NCBI RefSeq assembly: GCF_021134715.1
Contig: NC_060019.1
Location: forward strand, 3,348,001 to 3,412,000
From: Daphnia pulex
Taxonomy: Eukaryota > Arthropoda > Branchiopoda > Diplostraca > Daphniidae
Length of the DNA: 64,000 nt
Direction of reading: 5' to 3'
Shown one piece after another: positions 33,965-45,479 of the stretch. Position numbers and translations under genes: made by a program. A model generated the notes under the pieces. The model was not told the origin of the DNA. It did not search any database and saw only the letters and a list, made by a program, of their open reading frames with translations. Numbering within the stretch: the stretch's first letter is position 1; each line of letters begins with the position of its first letter.

Positions 33965-34207
33965 TTACCTTAACTGACTGGTTTGTTGATTGGAAGACTG
34001 GTGTACATTTTTGCGATAACCAATGGAAAAGGGAAAGGAATAGATGAACCCCCAGCCCACCCTAGCTTTCGCAAATAATGTAACATATGTGGTCATAATT
34101 TCAATTATTTCCGGAAATGCGTAACAACAAACAATGAATGAAAGCTGATCTTCCAATAATTGTTCCCATAATCCCTCGTGATAACCAAAATTTAGAGAAA
34201 CCACCAA
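33965..34207 (-). CDS. hydrophobic exon candidate in copy A
   Basis: About 80 residues with hydrophobic stretches (DQLSFIVCCYAFPEII, GWGFIYSFPFSIGY), ending at a GTAAAA donor near 33970. In copy B the same region (about 56645-56890) carries substitutions, so only one copy may be functional. It could be a membrane-protein exon; it is not identified. Confidence 0.3.
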   Translation of the reverse strand: MVVSLNFGYHEGLWEQLLEDQLSFIVCCYAFPEIIEIMTTYVTLFAKARVGWGFIYSFPFSIGYRKNVHQSSNQQTSQLR

Positions 34208-35019
34208 TTTTCATCGAAAGGCCGATGGGAAATGTTGAAGCGAAGTCAGTGGCAACATGATGAGTATCAATTGATGTCAATTTCTCGTGTCATACATTTT
34301 CTTTGAATTTAAGTCAACTCCTTTTTAGGCCAGGGTTAAACGTCAAATTTCTTCCCCTTTACTTCGAACCAGGGTTGCACCAAATAACTGGTATGAATTG
34401 GTTATCGATCTTGGGCAAATAGAGTTTGGACCATCTTCTGTTGGTCCAAAACGAGCCCATGCATATTGCACCAGATAGTCTTCAAGAAAATTTTTCGTAA
34501 TTTCCGGTAAGTCGGCCCTGAATGAGGTGGAGTGCTTTCGCCTTAAAACCAGGCCAATTTATTGGCCGATTTCTTGTCGCTTCTTTTAACGAGATTTTTG
34601 TAGCCAGGATATAATCTTGTTCCATTCGTGTGTTAGAAGAACGAACTTTTTGACTCATTCAACCTAAAAAAATGGATATTTGCTATAAAAAAATATGTTG
34701 AATTGAATTTAAGATACAAATATTTACCCAAATGTCTTTTGGTTACTAAGGATAACGAGTTCCATTCCACTATTCTGCCAGAATAATCTTCTGTGAATAC
34801 CAATAACCTGCTTCATTTTGACGGGTATGAGAAAATATTTTACGGCCCGAACTCTCCCGTAGACTTCACCTCTATTTCATCTCCAGGAATTGTAGGAACA
34901 GCAATCGGCCAAAGTTTGACATAAATCTATAATAAAGATAATGCTATAAATACTGGAATAACTAGTGATATGGCCACAATGTAGTTTTAATAAATATTCA
35001 AAGACTGTGGTTCATGTTT

Positions 35020-35800
35020 ACCTTCAATTTCTTGTAGTGATGGGATAGGTTGCACTCTGACAGCTTGGAATATCTGAAAATCTTGAGGGGGAGTCATTTT
35101 AACCGGCTTTAAGCCTTCTTCTTCCACCCGGTGGTTTATATCAAGCACTTTAAATGTAGAGGACTTAATGATGCTCACAGTTTTATTGGATGAAACTTTG
35201 AGTTCCTCTTTTTTGTATGGTACTGGCTGTCTCTCAAACTCTTGCACACTGACTACTCCTGGGTTGACCTCCACAGCCATCTGATACAAACAACGAAACC
35301 ATCAAGTCCAATTAATCAGATAAAAGATTAGATCAGACATACCACTGCCTTCTTTTCAATGGCCAGTGTCTTCTCTAGGATGTCTTCGCACATCTTGGTT
35401 CCTTGTTTCCGTTTATAGATGACATCCTGAATAATTTTTTTGTATTCCTCTTCATCTGCAAAATTTAATTTGGTCTTGGAAGATGTTGATGTTATACTCA
35501 AAAGCAAAATAAGTCATTTTACCTTCTTTTAGATTAATCTCTGTGCCTGCTGCTGCTTCATCATCTCCTGCGAAAGCAATTTCAATGGCTGTTGTTTCTT
35601 TGAAAACAACTAAAGTCGAAACAAAAAAATTAGAATGAATCATGATAATAAGCAGAGGTGTTTCATACTTCCATAAACTGCTGAGCTGTTCTCGACATGG
35701 AATCATCCCCATCTGTGGTTTTATGAGAATCCAAAATTTTCTGAGAAGCTTCTTCTACAATTCTTAATATCTCATTCGACATTTCTTGTGAATTATTCAT
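35020..35800 (-). pseudogene. multi-exon gene of unknown function, phase problem
   Basis: Minus-strand exon candidates: 35669-35800 (ATG at 35800, MNNSQEMSNEILRIVEEAS...), 35523-35609, about 35343-35455 (EEEYKKIIQDVIYKRKQGTK) and about 35023-35280 (VNPGVVSVQEFERQPVP, SLQEIEG). Splice sites look real, but exon 1 ends in phase 0 while the coding frame of exon 2 (FKETTAIEIAFAGDDEA) needs one leftover base, so either exon 1 is wrong or there is a frameshift. The product is charged and helix-rich, likely intracellular, with no named domain. Copy B retains only the last exon (57690-57793), so this gene is broken there. Confidence 0.45.
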
Positions 35801-36163
35801 ATTCAAACGAGTAATCAAACTAATCAAACTACAAGACAGTGAAGACTTCAAACAAACAACGAAACAAGACGATTCTAGGTTCTAGAGAATTTTCAAACTC
35901 AGAAAAAAGCAACAGTGCCAAATCAACACTTGAAATCAAATTTTAAAATACAACTTTATCGAAGAATTAGTCATAAAATAAAGCAATTTTAATTGAATTA
36001 AATTTTTCCAAATTTTATGTAATGAATTTGCTTCAATAACCTTATTAAAATATACAAAAAAATGTTTTATTTTTCAAGCATTATTGCACAAAACTGCCAC
36101 CAGAAGTAACCGTTGCGCGCCATTATTGTGAACGAAAAAAGAAAAAAAACTGTTTGGTGTTTT

Positions 36164-36193
36164 GGAACAACCCCCCATAACGGGGGTTGTTCC
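36164..36193. repeat. perfect 12-bp hairpin
   Basis: GGAACAACCCCC, loop CATAAC, GGGGGTTGTTCC. It lies upstream of the minus-strand gene at 35020-35800, in the stretch missing from copy B. Confidence 0.85.
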
Positions 36194-36989
36194 CTGCCAT
36201 AACGTAATCTACATTGCGATTGGATTATACTCCATCGAGTTCCCTTCTAATAGTCACGGGCGATGTCTAGTAAGTAACACTATTAACAAGTAGGAAAACA
36301 ACAACAAGGACTAGTGAACATCTCTTAGAGTGCACACCCAGTTGTGCAATAAAGATATGCACACCATCGAACCAGGTCTAACAGGTACCAGCAGGAGCAG
36401 CAGGAGCAAAGAGCTTTGCTGGGAACCGCGTAAAGAGGTGCGGGCCGCCGCTCTAAGCTCTCCCGTGTCTGTTTTCCTAACCAAAACAAATGGGTACAAA
36501 CAACGACGACGACGACGACAACAAACCCTCGAGAAAAGGGAATCGAAAAAAGAAAGAAGAAAAATCCAAGACGAAAAAGAAAAAAAGGAGCAGGAAACAA
36601 CTTTAGCGTCCGGCGTCCGCCCAGTTATTTATAGCCGTGAAACTATGGAGAAGAGAGAGAAGCGCGAACACAAGACGGCAGGGGTGGTTGATATCAAAAG
36701 TATCGCATGAGGCATCCACAACAATTCGATCAGATAAAGGTAGAGCAAATGCAGAGAGTCGTCTTATTATTAATTGTTCGCGGCCTTGACGCCACTCAAA
36801 GGGCGCGCCGCGCGCTAAACTAATTGCAGCCAGTCACGATCGAATCTCCCGACTTGATTACGCGTTACGCCTCGCACCAAACACGAGAAATCAAAACGAG
36901 CCAAACAAACTTTCAGAGGAATGTCATTTTCGGGTTTTTCAAACCAAATTCGAACCCTTATCTTTTGGGGACGGACAGATTTCCGGAAC
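36194..36989. other. GC-richer patch, promoter-like
   Basis: Contains an ACGACGACGACGACAAC microsatellite near 36495, GTTATTTATAGCCGTG near 36625, and a basic plus-strand frame at 36330-36710 that is probably not coding. It may be a 5' region of a gene whose body I cannot define. Absent from copy B. Confidence 0.3.
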
Positions 36990-37879
36990 CTTGTGATGAA
37001 CGCCAAGATTTTTTCGTACCACCTAATCCATTTCCTATTTAAAATATTAATTTTCCTTCACCGTAGTAATGTGGCAATGCATTTGAAACAAGATGTCATT
37101 TTTTGGCTACCATTTTGGGCTACCATTTTGGGCTACCATTTTTTGCCACAGTGATTTCTAATGCAAGAAAATTAGTTTCGATATTTAATACATCTTATTC
37201 GGTACCCAGACTACGCCTCATCAGCCTTTCCCGAAGAAAGCTACTAAGTGACGTGTCGACCATAATGTCCTCAATTGTTTTTCTTCATGGACTGTCTACA
37301 TCAACTACGCATTGGTTTCTCATGTATGCCAAGAAATTGGTTTGGGATGGGCTATCTTATTCAGACTGGATTGTGATGACTTGCGATATTGCTACAATGT
37401 ATTGCCCGTGGGCTACTTGACAGCCTTTCATCCTCCCCTTGACATTACCCTTTGTCTGATCGTCACCGTAGTTACATGACTGAGGCCCAGTACACACCCG
37501 TTACTTAGGCCCCTCCATACTTGACACGTCTCTAATACATTCAGTTCATTCATCGACGTCTAGCTTATTCCGCTGAGTGACGTCATTTCAGGATTATTCT
37601 CAAATCGACAATAGATTTATTTCAACCGTTTGCCGCGAATACTCTCTAAGAAAAATGTTCGCGTTTTTGCGAACATGTATGTTCGTAAATTTCGTGAAAA
37701 TATTTTAATGTTTCAGGAATGAAAATAAAGTTAATTTAAGACTGCAGCAGTGTGAACAATAATATTCATTTCGTTAAGGATTGGTTTCTAAGATGCAAAA
37801 AAAAAACTTGGATCCAAGGTTAAGGACCTGGATTAAGGTTTTCGGAATAATTCTAGGATGTCAGCAGGAATAATTTAAG

Positions 37880-38232
37880 GTTTTCACGAAGAACATTTCA
37901 AGGTCATCACAAGTAAGTCACGAAATCTCAGAATCATATATTAAGGCAGAATTAGATAAACTCTTCAACCACTCAACACCGCTGCAGCAAGCTGCAGTAA
38001 AAAGTGAAAGTGAAATAATTGAAAGAATGTCAACGAAACTAAGAGGCCTATCAAGCACTGAACTTTTAAAAAGGTGGAAAAAAAAAGAAAATCGAAATCA
38101 CAACCATCACAGTGAAACAGTATCAATTATGGCTACGAAAATTGGAGCTTACCGCCTAGCCATGCAAACAATATCAGCCGGAGCAAGCCTAAATGTGCAA
38201 GACGAAAAAGGAAACACCGCTCTTCCCTACTA
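37880..38232 (+). pseudogene. ankyrin-repeat exon, copy A, truncated
   Basis: Open from FTKNISRSSQVSHE through STKLRGLSSTELLKRW and ATKIGAYRLAMQTISAG to LNVQDEKGNTAL, the first half of an ankyrin repeat. The sequence then breaks at about 38225 into an inserted SINE-like element and stops at TAA. The nine-A run at 38088-38096 keeps the frame here, whereas copy B has eight As. The full exon in copy B shows what was lost. Confidence 0.6.
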
Positions 38233-38567
38233 AGACATGGACGTCCATGGTATATCCATGGGATGTAAATTTTGGGATCTGGTACATCCCATTTTACATA
38301 CAATGGATGTACGGGGAATATCCTAATTACCTTCCCCTCGACGTACTGTGGGGTATATCCGAAGTACGTCCAAAATTGTCTGCAGTTGGGATGATCATTC
38401 CAATTGAAATAAATATTAGGGATATTCCAGCTGTTATTCTTTCCATACTTTTCTCTCTGATTTACCATTCTGAACTCATTTTACTAGGAAGGAAGTGACT
38501 ATTTCGGGAATCGAACCCGGACCATCGGAGTGGAAGGCCAGTGCTGTACAGCTACGCCACAATAGTT
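38232..38567 (-). mobile_element. SINE-like element with tRNA-derived head
   Basis: The minus strand starts with a tRNA-like head at 38567-38497 (B box GGGTTCGATTCCC intact, A-box-like GTGGCGTAGCTGTAC, six paired acceptor bases ACTATT/AATAGT). It is followed by a body with repeated TATATCC and GGACGT/ACGTAC words, and ends near a perfect 14-bp palindrome CATGGACGTCCATG (38236-38249). The anticodon arm does not fold as a normal tRNA, which favours a SINE over a working tRNA. The insertion point coincides with the break in the ankyrin exon. Confidence 0.55.
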
Positions 38568-39012
38568 ATATGAACTCTAGCATAGTTTTATTAACGTAGT
38601 TTATTACTTAATCGACTGTTTAGAAAGGGCATAGCATAACACACATTAGTAAGGTTTTATCTTAACGTACATATAAAAGTTCTTCTTCTACTTTTATGGG
38701 GTGATTTACGCCTTTACAGTTGGATTTTTATATAAGATATTAGGGGACCATTTTAAAATATATATTTATTTAAACTAATAACTGTCATACACATTAACAG
38801 TTGTAGCACATTTTTTTTTATTTACGTACAGAAGTCCGTAGCGTGTTTACTAATAAATAAACTTAGGAATAAGTAAATTATAATAATAAAAATAACTTTA
38901 TTTTTTCATTTATCATGTTTATTTAGAAAGTTAAGTTCTTAACGGATAAATAATGCTGCTTGTAAAAGAAGAAAATTAAAAAAAATTATATTTAATCGAA
39001 GATACGTTAAGG

Positions 39013-39096
39013 TGCGTCTACACTAGCAGTTTTTACAGACATACAGACACCGAATTCGACCGTAACTTGTCTGTAAAAACGGCTAGTGTAGACGCA
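39013..39096. mobile_element. MITE-like foldback element
   Basis: Arms of 28 bp at 39013-39040 (starts TGCGTCTACACTAGCAG) and 39069-39096 pair with a single mismatch around a 28-base loop. Short foldbacks ending in TGCGTCTACACT fit non-autonomous DNA elements. No clear target duplication is seen. Confidence 0.7.
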
Positions 39097-39285
39097 GCAT
39101 TAGATAGATATTAATACACAAGCTTTCATCTTTTTTGGATGAGAACTGTACGTACACCAAACATACTTCCGGTACATTCAGTGAATGTACTTGATGGTAT
39201 GTCCATTGTATATGTTTTTCATATACTGTTGGGATCAAAGAATTTCTTAATTTTTTACTTAATTTTTTCCTGACATTATATGAAT

Positions 39286-41990
39286 TATTTGCAGTTTTCT
39301 CCAGTTTTCTTTTACTAACGTAAAGCAGAGCTATCATTTGACGGCATTACCTTATTAAATACGGTTGATCTCGACTGCCCAAAGGGGAGTCACCATTTCT
39401 GTAAAATATATTGGAGTACAGCCTTCTCGATGGGCAGTTTCTTTTCGCCAGCAAAATCATAGTCTACGTGGACGATTTGGTTCTCTGCACGTAGCATTAT
39501 GATTCAGAGATAGCTCATATGAACTTGAAGTCTATGATCGATTTTGAAATTTTATTGAACACAGCCGCTTAGCTGACAACAACGTGGAAACAACTGTTAA
39601 TATAATTTTTTCTCACAACACTGGAAACACTCAGGAACCTTGCCTGTTTTAACTCGCGTAAGGCAACTTCCGAGATAAAGTAACTACTTTTTACAAATTC
39701 ATATTCCTTCCCAAATTACGATATTGGCTGTATCATCTGGGGTTGATAATCCAGACAAAATTTGTGCATTAAATTCATCCGTGCCACTCAGCGACCCTTA
39801 AAAATTGCCATTTTTAGGTCCTTCAGAATAAAGTCAAGACTATCAGCTCCTAATCTTGCCAAAATTCAACCACTCTATTATGTCTTCAAAGAACCGATCG
39901 GTCTGAAAGTACTGCTGTATATGGATTTTCCGATGGCCTCCAGGTAAAAAAGTACTAGGTTGCGCTACAATAAAATGATGACTATATTCACACTGCATAC
40001 ACCAGATTCACTAAACAAATAAGAATAACAATCCTGTATATGCGAAAGACAAGTTTAATTTTTTTTTCAAAAACTTGACATTACTCACTTTCAAACCTTG
40101 TGCCGTTTGTCATAAACTTCATTGTCACAACAAAGAAGAACAGATTTGGAAATGACATCTTGTGGCGTTATTTATTTTAGGGAAAGGGAGACACTAGGAA
40201 TTATTTTGGTCATAAAAGTGCCCAAATCGGTTAAAGTATGTTCGTCCAGTATAGGAGAGTGTCTCTTAAAATGAATTTTTTCCCCAATAAAAACATAAGA
40301 GATTTCAAGACAATTAGATTGGTTGGAGACCGAACAAGGACGATCTTCAGTTCTATCTACGAATCTACGATGTGTTGTTACAGGTGAACGTTATAACTAA
40401 CTACTTCAATTTCTTTGCGTTAGATATTTTCTTCAAGAGCATATGTTTTAACGATTCAGAAATTGCTTGACTATTCCAAGCAGAATGCAATGCATTTAGA
40501 ACGGTACTACACCTTTTATGATATGGAAAAATGGAAACATATACAACAGTGACATTCTTTTCACTATCCGCAAACATGTTGAAATGGTTGCAGTTTTGGC
40601 TTGTGCGTGCGATTTATCGCGTGTTCTTTTAGGACGTAGCTATGGGATGGACAAAAGAATCCACTTGAACAGTGCCATTACTCTAAGAGACTCACAAAAT
40701 CCACAACCATAAAAGCCATTGTAATGCATGAAATTAGTTAACATTGCTCTGGAACATCGGCTACTAACAAGGGGAAAGCTACTTTAGAAATTTAACTCCT
40801 GCTAGATGAATCTTTCCATTGAAAGATTGAAGACACCCTTCTTAGTAAGCCTTCGAGCCTAAGCTATTAAGAGTTCAAGAAAAGTATTAACATTTGATTT
40901 TCCATTACCGAACCACAGACAGCATATGACGATGTGTTTAGCTCTTTCATCTAAATTAAGTTCATTAATGGAGAGCAATAAAGACCACACAGAGAATTTG
41001 AATGAGTGAAAAATTTTTACGCCGTCGGTGTTTACCGTTTACACTAAGGTGAAACAACTATTAGAATTAATTTTTTACCTCAACTCATTTCCCCTAGTTT
41101 GGTTTCAATTGTTAAAGTGGTCATAGATTCCACATCCGAAGTCCTTCTTTTTAGCCCGGACCATTATTCCAACAGCCAACAACAATTGAATTTGCAGGAG
41201 GAGTGGGAAGTTAAATGAGGAAACCTGTTTTTTTCACACAAATATGTAAATTTTGTCAATTGTTGATGATGTATCTGTTACAAATTCTCCCATTATTGCT
41301 CGTGGAAACCGTCATTTAGAGGCGCCACGACATAAATCGAAGGGAAGATGGGAAATGTTTCCGCATAGTTCGAAGTCAGTGACAACATGCTGATCGCGTA
41401 TCCATAGAAGTCACCATTTCGGCCAATGTATTTTCTATTGGATTCACCTCAAAAACAATACATTGTCCGTTTTCCTGTCGCTTCATTTAATGAGATATGT
41501 ATGGTAAGGATGGAATATCGTTAAATTGTAATTATTAGTTCCACCACCACCGATTTCTGCCAGCATGCTCTCCTGTAAATTCCAACTTAGCTTCTTTTTA
41601 ATCGACGATGAGAAAATCCTTTACGGCGTACAGCGAGGAGTTCAGTGGCCATTGCAGCCAATGGCTTCCCAAGAGCAAGCTTCAAAACGACCAGCTAAAG
41701 AAGTAACAAAACCTTAAAAAAAATTTAAAATAATTAATCAACTCCGTGAAACGAAAACGCCACCACGCGTTGACGAAAACACTTGTTGCAAGTCCGATTG
41801 TCCGACTCGGTGGAAGATGAACACGTAATAAACTTCAACGAATGAAGTCCGTTCAGCGATATTGATTATAAAATGGTTTCTGGATTCATATTGAAAGCAT
41901 GCACAGAGTCTATGGTGCGTTTTCAAGACGTCTAAAAGGAATATATTTAGTAAGCACGAGGGAAAGTTAAGTCGAACTATTAGAAGCGTA
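39286..41990. other. copy A right part, exon candidates only
   Basis: Shared with copy B. The plus-strand frame at 39762-39947 (PLYYVFKEPIGLKVLLY...) ends at a CAG/GTAAAA donor in both copies. The minus-strand frame at 40080-40330 has a stop in A (after VSLSLK) where B reads on. No product can be named. Confidence 0.3.
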
Positions 41991-44380
41991 CAATTATTTA
42001 ATCATGACTTTGAATTTTCAAGCACAACTGCATTTGAAAGAAGAAATCAAACAATTATTAGCAGAGCCTACTCCTATTGAAGAAATTCAAAATAAAGAAT
42101 CTCAAAATGCTAACAATATCAAGACCATTTCTAATTCAAAGTTAACAACTTTAATGACGTCAAGGACAGCAAAAATGTGGATCCAGTAGCTTGAATGGAA
42201 ATGTTTTCCAGACGTCTATTTATTAATACACAGAGAAATTAAATACCAGTTATTTCTTTTATATTTGTTATGAAAAGGTCCTTTCCCATCTAGATTTGCA
42301 AGTTCATACGACCAGAAAAAACAGGAAATTGGGATTTTCATCTTAAAAAGTTATCAAAAATGTTTTCATATTTAGTGGATACTGGACAAAACAACTATAC
42401 TGAGTCGTTTCATGAATACTTACAACATATGATGTTAAAAAAACGAAACAATGTATGACTCATTCATTAATGGATCATTCAATCAGCGTAAGTGATCGCT
42501 ACCGGGCAGGACTTTCTTCTGATTTTGTTATTAGGTATCAATTATTGCAATGCATGAAATCCAATGCGCTGTAAAATCACGTATTATTTGTTTATTGAAA
42601 TGCAAAACGACGTATCCATTTCTTTACTATTTATAGGTGAAATCACTCGCAAAAGAGCAAAAACAGATACTCAGCAGAATACTTTGGTGTGATCTTGTCC
42701 AGCGAGTTCTTTGGCAGTCAGTTGTTGCAGCAATTAGCCAATGTGCATCAGTTTAGTAGTGATCAACAACATGAAAATGGCAGTTGTTTGTTGAAACAAT
42801 TTGATAACAATATGTCTGAGTGCAACACTACAGAAACAGTTCTGCCTGAAAGGTCTACGATAAATAACAGATTTCTTTGAAGTAAAATGATAAGCAGCAA
42901 ATTGAAGAATAAGTAATAAATATTGCATCCAAAAAGCCATCAATAAAACATTTAATATCAATAAATTTTTTCTCTGGTAAATTGTATTACTAATATAACA
43001 GTATCAGTGTGTGTTTTGTTAAGTGTATTTCCATATGAATCCATAGATGATTTCCTTTTCCACGGGTCAATTCATGTGCTTCAAGTACTTAAGTTGTTAA
43101 TATTGAACCGAATAACCAACTAGGCATGTTACCCAAAGATTCCATTCAAAGTGAAACATTCATTTTTCTGATACTCCACCATCAACACACCAATCAGGAA
43201 AATCACGAAAAACAAAATGTATTCACCTACACCATAAAGCATCAGCTCACCCAGCACCGCCTACACCAGGCACCATTAAATACATTGTTCCCTTAGTTGA
43301 AGTAAAGTGGAAGGTATGTATTAATAATTATATTGTCATGTATAATCATTAATGGAATATTGAATGACAAAATTGACAGTAATTGACGAATGCACCATTA
43401 ATTCTGAGGAATCGTGAATGTCTAAATGTATGAATCCATAAAAACACATATTAATTCTTAACTCTTTAGGAAAATAATCCACACCATTTTGTGAGTCCTT
43501 TACTACTCCTTACAGAAACTTCAAATTCTAACCACGAACAATTTTCACTATAAATATTTAAACTGTATAAACACTATAAACTTTAAACATGTTATTTTCA
43601 CGATCACCATATTTAAGGTAATTCAGGGGATTCTTTAGTTGACCAAACCAGCATATGGTATAATTTCTATGCATTATATACCTAATATACGAAATTAACA
43701 TTTTCAATGTTATCTGTCGCTGCGTTGATCACTTTGAACATACAGTTGTCCAAGAGATATGTTATAGATACACGAAGCCTTTTATTTGTAGAAATATTAT
43801 TTTCTAATTGATAACTTTAGGAAACTTCGATGGATGATTCCGCGAAGGTATTCAACCATTACTGGCGGACGCACAGCCGGTATATTTTATATAAATTATC
43901 TTCTTCATGTTCACATTATTATTTTGTTTTTGATCACTTTAAGGAACTTCAAAAGAAATGTAACCGTGTTTTTCAATTTTCTGTTGTTAACTGTGTCTTA
44001 CAAATATGCTGAACGGTTGCGAGCGCTCTTAAAAAAGCTGCTACCCGAATACTACGAAAAGTGCGGTAGAACCGAGCTGTAAAAAGTATTTTTCTCAATC
44101 TCCAATAGTTGCAATTCGAGTATTAAAGTTTAATTGAATAAAATTTAATTAGTACACGGAGACTCCACCCAAAAGTAACAAAGACTTTTTTTTCGAGTCG
44201 CAGAACTGCGATTGTGACGCCTTGATTCGTCAATACATGGAAAGGTAATTTTTATAAATATAATTATTAAAACTTTTAAAATAAACATATTTTTTATCTT
44301 TAGAAATTCAAATCCTTCGGTGATCCTATTGGATGGCCCTGGAGCTGGTGAACAAGGGACTTTATTTGTACCCAACCAAT
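41991..44380. other. unique spacer, no supported gene
   Basis: AT-rich sequence to the right of copy A. A short plus-strand frame at 42004-42189 is Gln/Glu-rich and starts with ATG, but has no motif or continuation I can support. Confidence 0.3.
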
Positions 44381-44799
44381 TAACCGATCATTAAGGTGGA
44401 AAATCCAGGTGAGCTAGCATCAATTTGTTCAAAATCGATTCAAAATCATCCATCCATTTGTTTTGATCCTTTTTCTAATTTCTCATTATATCAGGCATCT
44501 AGACATTCTAGACTAGACATCTATTGTGCTGTCCCATTTATTTATTCCCCATTACAAACTCAGTTTTCTTGGTATGAAGGACGTTTTCGAAACACCTGGC
44601 AACGCCAAGGGGGAGTAGCCATATTTTCGCAAAAAAGGCTTAAAAAAACCGCCCCCCTCCCGCATTCTTTGCAAATTTCCTCGACCGTCTACTAAATACG
44701 ACAATAACACCAGGTTAGTTAAATTATCAATATTGTACTCTAAATTGAAACTTATAATTAATTCTTTAAATCTAAATAGGCGATTTGGTGAAAATGGAC

Positions 44800-45240
44800 A
44801 AGAAGAATCTTCGTACAGTGGATAGTCCCAGCTCGTTTCAAAAAGCATTAAAAGATGAAGAAGTGGTTTTCAAGAGCAAAAATGGAAATCTTTTCAAGAG
44901 GGAAGATGTCATGTATGATCATGTAGATGTCAGATATTTACTACGATAGCAATGGGCCAAACCAATCAGAATTTCTACAACATGAAGAACCCCTACCAGA
45001 AAAATCTGGTAGCGTAACTTGAGAGTATCCAACTCCTAGAGTAAATTCAATTAATGATATGAAAGCCTAAATGAATTTTAGGGCTATGCTAATCCGGGTT
45101 CTACAATGAAACCACTGATGGATTTCAAACATGGTGGGGAGACTTTTTCGGTACTACAAGACTCACATGGAAGAAATGGACCTACATGACATTATAAATA
45201 TGTATTTTTGCACTTTTTTGTGTAATTTGGTATTTACCAA
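44800..45240. repeat. dispersed repeat copy, related to 26.2-26.9 kb
   Basis: GAACCCCTACCAGAAAAA near 44990 resembles 26521-26540. GCGTAACTTGAGAGTATCCA and the following AACTCCTAGAGTAAATTCAA are the reverse complement of the repeat near 26225-26265. CATTATAAATATGT-TTTGCACTTTTTT-GTGTAATTTGGTATT matches 26888-26938. An open frame at 44800-44945 (SPSSFQKALKDEEVVFKSK) may be an element-encoded relic. Confidence 0.6.
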
Positions 45241-45325
45241 ATTTGGGGAAAGACCTTCGGCCCATATCTAGCTGAAGATGGAGCAGTTGCAGACCTGAAC
45301 TTGTTTAGCATGAACTATCTTCATA

Positions 45326-45469
45326 GGGAACGGTCCAACTGAAATTCTCCTAAACAGCCTGACTTCACAATTGTAAAGGGACTTGAATGAGAAATTTAGT
45401 TGGACCGTTCCCTTCTTCTGAATCTTTTCAATTTGACTTGATGAAAAAGGTTTGAGTTGGACCGTTCCC
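45326..45469. repeat. 15-bp motif three times, one inverted
   Basis: GGGAACGGTCCAACT at 45326-45340 is the exact reverse complement of AGTTGGACCGTTCCC at 45398-45412 and 45455-45469. It can form alternative hairpins. Confidence 0.85.
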
Positions 45470-45479
45470 ATTGACCCCC

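Larger units (their letters stand above)
32842..41990. repeat. dispersed segmental duplication, copy A
   Basis: Matches copy B (55551-62992) in the same order and orientation at a few percent divergence. Matching blocks are 32842-35113 with 55551-57793, 36990-38225 with 57804-59030, 39286-40355 with 59668-60738, 40375-41535 with 61245-62395, and 41538-41990 with 62530-62992. Copy A has 1.9 kb (35114-36989) absent from B, has a different 1.06-kb filler (38226-39285), and lacks about 500 bp and 125 bp present in B. A three-fold 16-bp repeat at 33168-33214 is two-fold in B. No terminal inverted repeats are seen at the outer edges. Confidence 0.9.

Noticed and set aside
35020-35800. Mediator or kinetochore subunit identity for the helix-rich gene
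   Set aside because: Only general resemblance in composition; no diagnostic motif.
36330-36710. Basic open frame of 126 codons
   Set aside because: Driven by a GAC/ACG microsatellite and A/G-rich runs; no conserved block.
37103-37420. Frame containing TTHWFLMYAKKLVWDG, repeated in copy B
   Set aside because: All three plus frames show equally protein-like stretches and shared text follows from the duplication, so coding cannot be inferred.
38497-38567. Functional tRNA gene
   Set aside because: The anticodon arm does not form a seven-base loop on a five-pair stem, and the sequence continues into a repeated-word body, so a SINE head fits better.
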